Assembly: GCA_029204225.1 (NCBI GenBank)
Contig: CM055100.1
Span: 34,650,645 to 34,714,644 of the forward strand
From: Diphasiastrum complanatum
Taxonomy: Eukaryota > Streptophyta > Lycopodiopsida > Lycopodiales > Lycopodiaceae
Reading direction: 5' to 3'
Length of the DNA: 64,000 nt
Shown: piece after piece, positions 34,801 to 44,659 of the stretch
How positions within the stretch are numbered: the stretch's first letter is position 1
Layout of the letters: every line of letters starts with the position of its first letter
The notes under the pieces: model-generated
The model's input: the letters and a program-made list of their open reading frames with translations, nothing else
Database searches by the model: none
Told to the model about the DNA's origin: nothing
Position numbers and translations under genes: made by a program

Positions 34801-35756
34801 TGTCTTGTCATGTGAGATGAGGCTCCACTATCAATCCACCAAGGATCATTATCATCTATGTTGGCTAACAAACTTGAAGTCATAACAAGTGATTCACATG
34901 TGTTATGTTCTTCCTCATCTATTGTAAGATTTCCTTGCCTCTCTCCTTGCTCTCTTTTCTTCTTATAACATTCATTTGCAAAATGACCTTTTATCCCACA
35001 ATAAAAGCACTTGAACTTTGACTTATTGTTCTTAGTAGAAGAGGAAGAGGAAGAGTGATCATCATGATCAAAGTTACCACCTTTGGACCATTTCCCTTTG
35101 CCTTTACCTTTGCCCTTGAATTTGCCTTTTGTGAAGAAAGCCTCTTCACCTCCACCTTGCAAGGATGCACCATCAAGCTTTGATTGCAACCTATGTTCTT
35201 CAGCCAATAAGATTTCTTGCAAGTCAACCACACTTGGCAAGACTCTTTGAATGGCAAAACTTTGCACAAGGTTAGCATGTTCATTTAGCAAACCATTCAA
35301 CATAACTTGGACTATTTCACCATCTTTTATGTTCTCATCAATGCATGCTAAATCATCACTTAGGGACTTAACTCTCAAGATAAATGCATGAGCACTTTCA
35401 CCCTCTCTTTGCCTACTAGAAAATATTTGTCTCCTTAGGGTCAATACCCTAGATGTGGACTTTGATTCAAAGAGCTTCTTTAAGGCATTCCATGCCTCAC
35501 TTGCACTTTGACACTTTCCAACTTCCTTGAGAAGTTCATTTGTAACATTCATTTTAATGATATGAAGAGCCCTTTTGGCCTTCTTATCAAACCTTTGTTG
35601 CTCTTGAAGTGTGAGAGGTCTCTCTTCAATTTCTGCAACTATGTCCATGAGTTCATTCAACTCAAGTAAGGACTCCATCCTCACTTTCCAAGTAGAGTAG
35701 TTTGATGAACTCAACCTTTCACTAGACTCTAGCATGATCCCACCATTGGAAGCCAT
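31803..35756 (-). CDS. copia gag-pol polyprotein, intact (A)
   Basis: 1317 codons in one frame from ATG at 35756. The stop TGA uses the first bases of the 3' LTR, so coding runs through the polypurine tract. Domains by approximate residue: Gag 1-245 with NYSTWKVRMESLL near 19-31; Lys/Gly-rich linker 210-226; CCHC knuckle 250-263 (CFYCGIKGHFANEC); aspartic protease D309 (DSGASSHM); integrase zinc ligands H442, H447, C476, C479; integrase catalytic D506, D568, E604; RT with TNAFLNG near 908 and YVDD at 990-993; RNase H with DSDF (1154) and STEAEY (1193-1198). The product assembles particles, copies the RNA and inserts the DNA copy. I see no stop, frameshift or missing catalytic residue. It is transcribed from the 5' LTR at 36929-37584. 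Confidence 0.97.
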   Translation of the reverse strand: MASNGGIMLESSERLSSSNYSTWKVRMESLLELNELMDIVAEIEERPLTLQEQQRFDKKAKRALHIIKMNVTNELLKEVGKCQSASEAWNALKKLFESKSTSRVLTLRRQIFSSRQREGESAHAFILRVKSLSDDLACIDENIKDGEIVQVMLNGLLNEHANLVQSFAIQRVLPSVVDLQEILLAEEHRLQSKLDGASLQGGGEEAFFTKGKFKGKGKGKGKWSKGGNFDHDDHSSSSSSTKNNKSKFKCFYCGIKGHFANECYKKKREQGERQGNLTIDEEEHNTCESLVMTSSLLANIDDNDPWWIDSGASSHMTRHKEYFTSLLSYEGEGNIIYTANDGQCDIKGIGTIPISLSTNRKANLENVLYIPSITKNLLSVSQMIDKGLDVEFIGDACLISKCGSLIAQGRRHGKLFKLDACVISNHEGCMAREQLTNQEVWHKRLGHPNFKSLEVMAKKELVLGLPKSLVANNSVCEHCALSKSHRLAYSRSTSRSKEAFQLVHSDIHSSSTTSNGGAKMYATFIDDFSRYTWIYLLKSKDEVFAAFVKFKNEMENQFNTKIKCLRSDNGGEYTSNRFKDFCIAHGIKREMSSPRTPQQNGVAERKNRTLCECAKAMRLHANLAKSFWGEALACANYLCNRWTSASLDGKTPHEVLYGRRPSVKHCRIFGCTCFVNITLDDRTKEDPSSKKGVFVGYSEVSKAYKVYIPSTKKVVISRDVIFHEENVSNVVDVDVDVPTNHHDVQDVLDEDGDATPKQTSRKTQRQRAKPSRLTYDEKGKQVVDNSNLAFLTSFDEPTCVGEAIQKKEWIQAMDHEHQALIKSNTWRLVKLPKDKKAIGCKWIFKIKTNQDGSINKYKARLVAKGYAQEYGIDYDETFAPVAKMVTIRILISLATLYDWDMWQMDVTNAFLNGDLEEDIYMEQPEGYVSHDEPNHVCYLQKSLYGLKQAPRSWYAKLNSFLLSQNFVMSEYDHSLYFRLNENDITLLLIYVDDIILSGGNNLDIDEIKMALKREFEIQDLGKLHYILGIEIIRTSKSTFICQEKYVNSILKRFHMEDCKVVSTPMESNVKLTTRSNERSFKDITLYRKLIGSLIWLTITRPDLSFVVGKLSQFMQDPSEAHWKLGKRVLRYISGSRDFGILYGGTTPNLCGFSDSDFAGDQMDRKSTSAFAIYLGDGVVSWLSKKQPTISLSSTEAEYKALTTCTKEILWIKRMLLDLHLLEPEKTPIILCDNLSAQSLASNPVFHARSKHIEIAHHFVRDQVIAKEVELQHVSSKECVADIFTKPLGKDLYLMHRSNLGMCSKTMLKLASNVEEGV
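31808..31820 (-). other. polypurine tract of copia A
   Basis: ctccctcttcaac here, i.e. gttgaagagggag on the coding strand, directly before the 3' LTR. It primes plus-strand DNA synthesis. The same tract occurs in E at 48913-48925. Confidence 0.93.
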
Positions 35757-36916
35757 GATTCTAATGTTTCTTCAACTTTTAGGTTTTGTCCTAAAGCACT
35801 TAGCACTCACTTTTCTCTCAACAAATGATAGATAAAGATATCTATGAAGATTTAGGACCCTAAAACACTTCTATCTTGAACCTAGATGGTTTCCAAGCAT
35901 AGAAAGGAAGATTGAAACACATGCAACACTTTGCACACACTAAGAATGGATTACAAAATCAAACCAACCTGAACACACTCTTGCTTAAGCTCTCAAACTT
36001 TCCAGCAAGTGACCAAATCAAGTTATGGTGTGAAGAGTTACTTGCATTCTTAGAAAATACCCAAAACTAGGATGCCAAGATTACCTAGTAATGAACAAAC
36101 TTGATCAACATATGATCAACACACTAAGATATTGATTCAACCTGTAAAACCACATGTAAACCACACTTCTAAAAGTTTATAAACTCCAGCAAGTGATAAA
36201 TACAAGATTTAGAGGTGAATGAATGAGCACACTTAGTGAATCACAAGACTAGCTTCACTATCTTGTCAAATCTTGGTGTTTAGATGTAGATCTAAGATCA
36301 CTTCACATGAGAATGTTCCTCAACCTGTTAAGAACCTGAAAACACACTTGCATAATGGTTAACACCTTCCAGCAAATGCTCCAATCAAATTACATAAGGA
36401 GAGTTACTTACATGCTCAACAAAGTACACCAAAATTTATGCCAAAATTGATGACAATCTTTACAATATGCTCTTCACAATGGAGCTTACAATATGTTCAC
36501 CCAAAAAAAGGGGATCTTTCATCCAAATGGGAGCTTTGCTCAGCCTTTAGGAGAATTACAACTCACTCAAAAGAGCATTTGTCATCCACTTAAGGAGAAG
36601 TTTCATCCACTTAAGGAGAGTGTTCATCCAAGAATGGAGATTGTCAACAATAGGATTGAAAAGAACATTGTTATATTGAATATGCACAAGCCTCACAATC
36701 ACAAATGATTAGGTGTTATGATCTGATCCAAAATAGTTTCTTTTCAGCCTTTGATCTTCAATAGACCTGAAATATGCTTTTGATCCACAAGTTCAACTCA
36801 CAAAACAAAGGTTAGTAAGATTTCATCAACAAAGCAATGCAAAATCATGCTAGAACTTGATCAAACATCCAAATATCACCAAAAATGGAATACTTACTGT
36901 AAATAGAAGCCAACCA
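35757..36916 (-). promoter_or_regulatory. 5' leader of copia A with three-fold repeat
   Basis: A 1.16-kb untranslated leader between primer site and gag. Three diverged units with a fixed period of about 184 bp: the marker ccagcaa(g/a)tg starts at 36002, 36186 and 36369, each preceded by a variant of aacctg...acac and followed by an aatc/aag-rich stretch. A short 22-bp repeat (catccacttaaggagaa) occurs twice at about 36584-36625. The same organisation is present in E. Likely roles are dimerisation, packaging or translation control; this is inference. Confidence 0.8.
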
Positions 36917-36928
36917 GCTCTGATACCA
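36917..36928 (-). other. primer binding site, tRNA-Met type (A)
   Basis: gctctgatacca directly abuts the 5' LTR at 36929; the coding strand reads TGGTATCAGAGC. Confidence 0.97.
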
Positions 36929-37584
36929 TGTGAAAAATACAGATCCTAAGTGGATCTAAACTCCAAGATCATTGGCTTGAATGCTTGCACTCCAAACTAC
37001 ATAAGCTAGGAATTGGCAACACATTCTATGCTACCTAGAATGCAAAGAACTTGATCAAAAAGCATTTATCACAAATGGAAACTTCCATAAACATCAAGTG
37101 CGGCCCAAAATAGCATTATACAGTCCATAATACATCAGCCTACCACTTTTGGAAAGCACCTAAGATCATACACAATAGCTTGAAGACAATACACACAACA
37201 ATGCTCTCAATGGAGGAAGAAACAATGACAATGATCTATTGATCTCAATGAAGCATACAAAAGGTTTCTCCAACCTGTTCTCCACGACTTCCCTACTATT
37301 TATGGATGAGGAAGATGACTCTCTCTCCTCTCTCTAGAAGGTACTTGACCCTAGATATTCCCTATATAGGAAAAAATAGCTAAAAATGGCTTATATGACC
37401 AAAATACATCAAAATGGTCTCATTTTGAAGGGTATGAAGTTTGACACTTCATCATACTGAAAAAATACAGTAAATAAAAACATTGTGGCCTGGTTCACAC
37501 GTGTGAAACTCCAGAACCAAAACTATTTACAATTTTAGCCAATTTAGGCCTCAAACTAGCTAGGAAATGTTGACAATTTTCACA
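36929..37584 (-). repeat. 5' LTR of copia A
   Basis: 656 bp, identical in length to the 3' LTR and differing by one base that I can see. It carries the TATA-like box at 37296-37305 and the G-box palindrome near 37495-37508. It is the promoter for the 1317-codon polyprotein. Confidence 0.96.
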
Positions 37585-37589
37585 CTTGA
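37585..37589. other. target site duplication of A (right copy)
   Basis: CTTGA, the partner of 31147-31151. Confidence 0.95.
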
Positions 37590-37635
37590 TATGACCCCTA
37601 TATCTAACATAGATAATCTTTTTCAATTCTTCACA
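37590..37635 (-). repeat. 3' LTR of copia B, right part
   Basis: Continues the B LTR after element A and ends ...ttcttcaca, as does the 5' LTR at 43098. It is followed by the B polypurine tract (ctcttcctaaaaaaa, 37636-37650). Confidence 0.92.
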
Positions 37636-37659
37636 CTCTTCCTAAAAAAATTATCTATG

Positions 37660-40600
37660 AAGATTTAAGCATTGATCTTGATATAACTCCAAGATTAGAT
37701 CTATGCTTGATGAAAGCACTTTTGCTCAAAGGCTTGGTGAGTAGATCGGCAGTACAAGAGGACGAGTATAGATCTCTCCTCCAATAAGCTTTTCTCTCAC
37801 AAAATGGTGTGCCACTTCTATGTGCTTGCTTCTTGCATGAAATATGGGATTATTGGCAAGATCTTGGGCCGAGATGTTATCACACTTGATCATTGGTACA
37901 TCATCTTCCATGATGCACTTTAGCTCCATTAATAACCTCTTGATCCAAAGCACCTCTTTGGTAGTTGTAGTGAGTGCTTTATACTCGGCCTCACATGAAG
38001 AGAGAGATATAGTATCTTGCTTTTTGGAAAGCCGAGATATTAGATTGCCTCCAAGAAAGATAGTGTATGCACTAATAGACTTTCGATCCATCTTGTCACT
38101 TGCAAAGTCCGAATCCGAGTAGCCAACAATGGATAGATCTTCACTTTTATAAACTATACCATAATCACAAGATGAAAATACATATCTTATAATCCTCTTG
38201 GCCATCTTCCAATGATGGATCTTAGGATCTTGCATAAATTGACTCAATTTGTGCACACAAAAACTTAGATCGGGCCTAGTAATGGTAAGCCGAATCAAGG
38301 AGCCTACAAGACTCCTAAAAAGTGTGATGTCCTCAAAGGATCTTTCATCACCTTTATTAGGATCTTTTACAATTTGCTCCATTGGAGTATCTATGCTCTT
38401 AGAATTTTCCATATGAAATTTTTTCAACATAGAGTGAGCATATCTAGATTGGCATATAAAGACATGATTTTCATAAAAATCAATTTCTAGGCCTAGGATG
38501 TAATGTATCTCTCCTAGATCTTGCATTTTAAACTCACATCCAAGTGCTAGCTTAGTTTCATCAACTAGCTTGATACAACTTCCACAAAGAATAATGTCAT
38601 CAACATAAATTAGAAGAATGACAATATTGCTATCAACAAACTTTAGATACATGGAAGGATCACAGTCACTAAGAGTAAATCCTAGTGAGATAAGAAAAGA
38701 ATTAAGTCTTGAATACCATGATCTTGGTGCTTGCTTGAGTCCATAAAGACTTTTGAAGAGCAAGCACACTTTGGACTCATCCTTGATGAATCCTTGGGTT
38801 TGTTCCATATAGATCTCCTCCTCAAGATAACCATTTAGAAAAGCATTGGATACATCTAATTGGAACAACTTCCACTTAAAGAAACAAGCAAGAGAAATAA
38901 TAATTCTTATTGTCACCATCTTTGCAATGGGTGCAAAGGTCTCCTCATAATCAAGGCCATGGATTTGAGCAAATCCTTTGGCACATAATCTTGCTTTATA
39001 CTTGTTGATGGTGCCATCATGATTGAACTTGATCCGAAATACCCACTTGCAACCAATCACATGCTTGTTGGATGGAGGATCCACAAGCTCCCAAGTATTG
39101 TTGGTGATCAATGCATCATACTCTTGCTTCATGGCATCATACCACCACTTGGTATTGAGTGCCTCTTGTACATTCTTTGGCTCTTCATGAGAGACATAAA
39201 AAACATAATTAGTGGAATCAAGATCCACTTGTTTGCCTTTGTCAACATACGAGAGCCTCTTAGACTCAGATCTATCTCTCATGGATCTTCTTGGTGAGAA
39301 AATTCGAGGAGAGTCTTCTTCAAATCTCGACCCCATCACATCATGATTGTCTTCAAAATCAATAATTGGTGATGCATCCATAGACTTCTTGATCTCGGCC
39401 TCTTCAAAAGATGAGTGTTGATCTTCATGAAAGACAACATCTCTACTTTCAATAACTTGAGAAGTAGAGAGTATAAAGACTCTATAGGCCTTGTTGGTGG
39501 ATGAGTATCCAACCATGATCCCTTTGCTTGCACTAGGATCTTCCTTCTTCCTTGTTTCCAAGGGAATATGGGCAAAGCATATGCATCCAGAAACTCTAAG
39601 GTGATCAACTTTAGGATTCTTCAAATATAAGATTTCATATGATGACTTTCCTCCAAGAGCTATATGTGGGAGCCTATTGTAAAGATAATTTGCACAATTA
39701 ATGGCTTCTCCCCAAAAGTCTTTGGGCAAATATGCCTCAATTCTCGTAGATTTTGCACATTCACATAGAGATCTATTCTTTCTCTTGGCCACTCCATTTT
39801 GAGATGGAGAGTAGGCACAAGAGAACTCTCTTTTGATGCCTTCAAGCTCACAAAAATCATGAAATTTATTGGAGATATATTCACCACCTCCATCACTTCT
39901 AAGAGCTTTAATCTTGAATGAGAATCGCTTCTCTACATAAGGTTTGAAAATAAGGAAATGATCAAACACCATAGATTTAGAAGCAAGAAGATATATCCAA
40001 GTAAATCTTGTGAAATCATCAATTAAAGTAACAAAACAAGTGGCTCCTCCCTTGCTTGTAGTTGATAAGAAATGCACATCCGAGTGGATTAACTCCAAAG
40101 GATGCTTTCTTTTGATAGAAGATCTTGTAAATGGCTTTTTGTGAGATTTACAATAGCACAAGCCTCACAAGGCTTGATCTTATTGGAGAATGACTTTGGC
40201 AAGCAATAGATTTGGCTTATTTGATCATAGAGAGCATGGATTTGTAGTTGGGATGTCCCAACCTCCTATGCCATAATTCCTCCATAGAGAGCTTGTTCAC
40301 AAGAGCAACATTACAGGCATTCATATACTCATTTGGATCTAGTTTATAGATGCCTCCAAATCTAGATCCTAATGCAAGTATCTCATCATTCTTCTTGATA
40401 GTGCAAGTATCAACATTGAATTTTACATCAAGGCCATTATCAAGCAATTGGCCAACACTAATAAGATTCCTAGTAAGCTTAGGTACATAAAGAACTTTAG
40501 AGGATGCAAGCTTCAAGGGAATGTTCCCTATGCCTTCAATAGGACATTCAAAATCATTTGCAGTGTATATTGATTTCTTGACTCCATCATAAGGTGCAAT

Positions 40601-41608
40601 AGAAGAGAAAGAGTCCTTGGAGCTACACATATGTGAAGAGGCTCCACTATCAATATACCATAGGCCGTCCTTCTTGAAAGGAGTAGATGAGAAACTAGAG
40701 ACCATAAGAGATCCCTCTCCATCACTTGCAATAGTGTCTTCCTTCTCATTGGTAATGTTGGCTTGCTTGAGTTGATTCTTCTTCTTGAAGCAATTGGTGG
40801 CATAATGGCCTTTCTTGCCACAATAAAAGCACTTGATCTTCTTCTTCTTGAGCTTGGATGATGAAGCATTAGAGGAATCATCTTTCTCCTCATCTTTGTC
40901 TTTGGATTTGACTTTGTCCTTGCTTGAGGATTGTTGATGTTGGTTCTTGCTCCTCCCTTTGTGCTTATCCTTGGCAAAGAGAGCTTTGCCATCATTATGA
41001 GTGAGAGAGAGCTTGTCCATCCTCAAGAGCTTGTACTCTTGTCTTGATTCTTCTGAAATTAGCACACTTTGGAGAGCCTCCAAACTTGGTAGCTCTTCCT
41101 TAATGGCATAGTATTGGACAAGGTTATCAAATTCACTTCTCAAGCCATTGAGAATGACTTGAACTAGCTCATTTTAATTGATGGAATCACCAATACAAGC
41201 AAGTTTTCTATGAATATCTTTTACTCTCAAAACATAACTAGATGCACTCTCATCACTCTTTTGGCTACTTTGAAAGATTTGATTCCTAAGAGTGAGAAGC
41301 CTAGATGTATTCTTAGCCTCATAGATAGTCTTGAGACAATCCCAAGCTTCTTTGGCTGTTGTACAAGTACCTATCTCCCTCAATATCTCATTAGAGACAT
41401 TCATCTTAATGTAGTGGAGAGCCATCCTAGCTCTCTTTTTGTATTTTTGAACCTCTTGAAGAACTTGTGGTTCTTCTTCAAGGCCAAGAACTATGTCCAT
41501 CACGTCTTGAAGGATTAAGATGGACTCCATCCTCATTTTCCAAATTGAATAGTTTGAAGTGGACAATCTTTCACTTGGTTCCAACAAGGATGAACCCATT
41601 GAAGACAT
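37660..41608 (-). pseudogene. copia gag-pol pseudogene (B)
   Basis: Starts at ATG 41608 (MSSMGSS). Gag (NYSIWKMRMES) runs to an in-frame TAA at 41174-41176, then resumes in the same frame to a TAA at 40217. That stretch includes the CCHC knuckle CFYCGKKGHYATNC, the protease DSGASSHM and the WHRRLGHPN zinc region. Small frameshifts around 40160-40215 lose the CEACA pair. From 40161 an 811-codon frame covers integrase (HSDVHF, LRSDGGGEY, with NGVAKRKN where ERK is usual), RT (NAFLNG, YVDDIIL) and RNase H (DSDF, SCEAEY). A frameshift near 37770 destroys the tail. The catalytic Glu of integrase is changed to Lys in the NGVAKRK motif. It is dead as an autonomous element, although many motifs survive. 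Confidence 0.93.
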
Positions 41609-42350
41609 TTGAAGTGAAGAAAACTCAAATGATGAACAATAAATGTTGCTACACACTCTTAATAGGATCCAATAATAGAGTACTATCTCCTCCTATGAAA
41701 GATCTTGCAACTATTTGTGAATTGATTCTCACTAGCTACACAAATCTCTCTAAAACAAGATCTATTTCACATCAAATGATGGAGTATGGGCAAAGTTAGG
41801 ATAAAACACTCTTAGCACGTGTGAAATACACTAAGAAACCAAATTTGACTCAAATACAATGATATTGCATGAAACAAAATGGTTGATCTCAAAACAGTGC
41901 CTAGATCAGATATAGATGAGATTAATAAGCATTCAAGTGTGATTTTGGATCAACCAAGCAATCTCTTGACCAAACCAAATGTGTCCACCCTAGTCTAGGT
42001 GCCCTACCTAACCCTCTTCAAAATCTTATAACTTTTGATTGGCTCAACCAAATGGAATGAAACCGATTGCATCAGAAACTAGACAAAAATAGCTTCAAAA
42101 CAAGCTATCAAGCAAGATAAATGGATCAAGCATGAGAGAGAACTCCCAAACTGAATTTGGATGTTCCTCACATGTGTTTGAGCACCTGATTCCATACAGT
42201 ACCAGGTCAGAACCAATCAATGTCCTTTTGATCTCTTTTGATCCAAAATTGGACAAGATAGCTAGGAAAATGGATCTTGACAATTTCTAGCTCAAGATTG
42301 ATGAATAGTTTTCAATTAAATGGATCAAAATGCATGGTAACCTCAGGTAG
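41609..42350 (-). other. 5' leader of copia B
   Basis: About 740 bp between the primer site and the gag start. It is AT-rich with no open frame of note and shows no 184-bp repeat like that of A. Confidence 0.7.
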
Positions 42351-42362
42351 GCTCTGATACCA
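42351..42362 (-). other. primer binding site, tRNA-Met type (B)
   Basis: gctctgatacca abutting the LTR edge TGTTGATTTC at 42363. Confidence 0.95.
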
Positions 42363-43098
42363 TGTTGATTTCACACGTGTGGATTGTCCACAACATGTAC
42401 TTGTGATCTCCTAAGGTGTGTAGATGCACCAAGATCAAGACTAGATTGAGATTCAAGATCTATCTTTGATCCTATGGCAAAAATACACTACTACATACAT
42501 TCAATCACATCCAACTCTCACTCACACGTGTGGGAAGTATTCAGAAATTATTCTAAGTAAAAACAAGCTGCTCTCTTCAGGTAGAGAGAGAAAAACCATC
42601 ATGAGCTCTCGGGTAGAGAGAGAAAGCTAGAAATTCAGTGACACTCAAAATCCACACAATCACCAAATATATTAGATCCAAAATGAGGAGTACAATGATA
42701 CTAGTAGATCCATGAGCTACCACTATGCTTAACTATGATTGGACCACACTTTGTCACCTCTTAATCCTATTGGACCATTGATCCATGGACCTCTAAATTC
42801 TATTGGACTATATTCAAGCACACCTCAAATTCCTATTGGACCTCACATGGTTCCACCTCTAAATCCTTTTGGACCTCTTAGAATTCATCAAATAAAAGCA
42901 TTACACTTGTCTATACTCTAATTGGCTTGAGTTTAGCCTCTTACTCTATTTTGGCTCAATAGTGGCATTACAAGTGGAAATGCATAATTTGTCATCTATG
43001 CCAAATTTGTTCCTATCAACATCCTACACCTAGATGCTTGATGAAAAAAATATAAGACCCCTATATCTAACATAGATAATCTTTTTCAATTCTTCACA
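42363..43098 (-). repeat. 5' LTR of copia B
   Basis: 736 bp with TG...CA ends and TSD CTCAT after it. It contains ttcacacgtgtgg near 42368 and cacacgtgtggg near 42522. It differs from the 3' LTR by substitutions and several small indels. Confidence 0.93.
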
Positions 43099-43103
43099 CT
43101 CAT

Positions 43104-43142
43104 CTCCATCCTGCAAAGACAATGAACTCATTCTTGCCTTGG
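43104..43142 (-). pseudogene. gag piece of copia C on the far side of B
   Basis: The minus strand reads MSSLSLQDGDEKA, which continues in frame into the gag at 30475 once B and one copy of its CTCAT duplication are removed. Only about 39 bp remain before the LTR of element D begins. Confidence 0.75.
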
Positions 43143-44000
43143 TGTTGTGAAGTTACCTTTACAAGCTTTAGTTCTGGCGCCACCGGTGCCAGCTTTGTCC
43201 CCGGCACCAGCAGCGCCCCTGTTGCTCCTAGTGCCACCGGCCCCGGTGCAGCTCCCGACGCCACTGTGACCAGAAACCAGTCGACGCCAAGTTCATATGG
43301 CTGAAAATCTTTGATCGGTTCTAGCGAAGTCTAGAGAGCTCACGTGCAATCACCTCACACGATCTAGGCATGATTAAAGGAAGCCTGGGGATCAATAAAT
43401 TCTAGAGAGAGAAAATGACTTTCTAGAAAGAGAAAATACTAGAGAGAGAAAACATGCTTTACCAGCCTGGGTAGAGTACTTGGTATGATGGGAGGTGGCG
43501 AATCCCACCAATACTATAGGGGAGTGCGGGTTGCGACTCAGGACGAGCTCCAACCAAGTCTCAGTCTCCCTTGCTGGAACGTTGTCTTGGCACTCGCGTT
43601 GGCATGCCAGCGCCCCGAAGACTAGGGTCGGTCACACACTTGAAATGTAACCTTCTCAAATTTATCAATAAAGTGGGATTTTTCTCAAGCTGACTATGAT
43701 TACCTTCTGGGTTTCAATGTTCGGTAAAAGCGCCAGTTGTAAGGTCGCTTCAAACTTTTTAATTTGGCACATAGCTGAGGGTCATATCCTGGGATGCGAG
43801 CGGTATGCCGTCGGGACAATTCGATTTGTGGCGCCAGCGGTATGCTGTCGAGACCATTTGGTCCAGGAACTGGTTGTTTCCATATCTGTCGTGGCTTGTG
43901 GTTCTGAGTGTTTCTTGCATGAATGTGAATGGGTTAAGCTCTTGGGGAATGGGCTCTAACCTGTTGGCTGAGTTGGATGGCTTGCTTGGGTGGAAGTTAC
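43143..44000 (+). repeat. 5' LTR of D, left part
   Basis: Aligns with 52073-52460 over the first 390 bp, with about one change per ten bases in the GC-rich 'ggcgccagc' stretch and fewer later. It holds a GC-rich run of ggcgcca/gccagc repeats (43175-43265). Confidence 0.85.
43996..44000. other. target site duplication of E (left copy)
   Basis: GTTAC, repeated at 49573-49577. Confidence 0.95.
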
Positions 44001-44647
44001 TGTGAAAATTGTCAACATTTCCTTGTCTAGTTTTAGGCCAAAATTGCTAAAAATGGCACATAGTTTAGGATCTGACTTTTCACACGTGTGAAACAGGTCT
44101 AGATATTTTTAGTAAGTGTATTTTTTCAGTATGAAGAAGTGTCAAACTTCAAGACCTTCGAAATGAGTCCATTTTCATGTATTTTGGACATATATGCCAA
44201 TTTTACCTATATAGGGCATATTTTAGGTAAGGAGGGTCTAGAGAGAGGAGAGAGAGTCATCTCTCTCAGCTATATATAGCAGGTAGGCCGTGGAGAAATA
44301 GGTTGGAGCAGATCCATTGTATTCATTTGCTTAATGAGAGATTTTTCTATTGGGTTCTCCTTCCATTGTTGGCATTGTGTAGTGATTGAGTTCAAGCTTT
44401 GTGTGTATGATCTTAGGTGCTTTCCAAAAGTGGTAGGCTGATGTATTATGGACTGTATAATGCTATTTTGGGCCGCACTTGATGTTTATGGAAGTTTCCA
44501 TTTGTGATAAATGCTTTTTGATCAAGTTCTTTGCATTCTAGGTAGCATAGAATGTGTTGCCAATTCCTAGCTTATGTAGTTTGGAGTGCAAGCATTCAAG
44601 CCAATGATCTTGGAGTTTAGATCCACTTAGGATCTGTATTTTTCACA
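44001..44647 (+). repeat. 5' LTR of copia E
   Basis: 647 bp, TGTGAAAATTGTC...TTTTTCACA. TATA-like tatatatag at 44271-44279; ttcacacgtgtgaa palindrome near 44080-44093. The last roughly 250 bp (from tgtgtatgatcttagg, about 44402) match element A almost base for base. Confidence 0.96.
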
Positions 44648-44659
44648 TGGTATCAGAGC
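44648..44659 (+). other. primer binding site, tRNA-Met type (E)
   Basis: TGGTATCAGAGC directly after the LTR. Confidence 0.97.

Larger units (their letters stand above)
31152..37584 (-). mobile_element. intact Ty1/copia element A
   Basis: 6433 bp, minus strand, flanked by the TSD CTTGA. It has two 656-bp LTRs (31152-31807 and 36929-37584) differing at one position that I can find (about 31592 against 37369), a primer site, a roughly 1.16-kb leader with a three-fold repeat, one uninterrupted gag-pol frame and a polypurine tract. Everything needed for autonomous movement is present, and the near-identical LTRs imply a very recent insertion. Confidence 0.97.
30476..43098 (-). mobile_element. 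Ty1/copia element B, interrupted by element A
   Basis: A complete minus-strand insertion with TSD CTCAT at 30471-30475 and 43099-43103. The 5' LTR is 42363-43098. The 3' LTR is 30476-31151 plus 37590-37635, split by element A. The primer site is at 42351-42362 and the polypurine tract at 37636-37650. The LTRs differ by scattered substitutions and small indels, so B is clearly older than A. The inner coding region has lost its continuous frame. Confidence 0.95.

Noticed and set aside
43122-43304. Ala/Pro/Thr-rich 60-codon frame in the LTR start of D
   Set aside because: It comes from ggcgcca repeats in an LTR, has no conserved start, and the partner LTR does not keep the frame.
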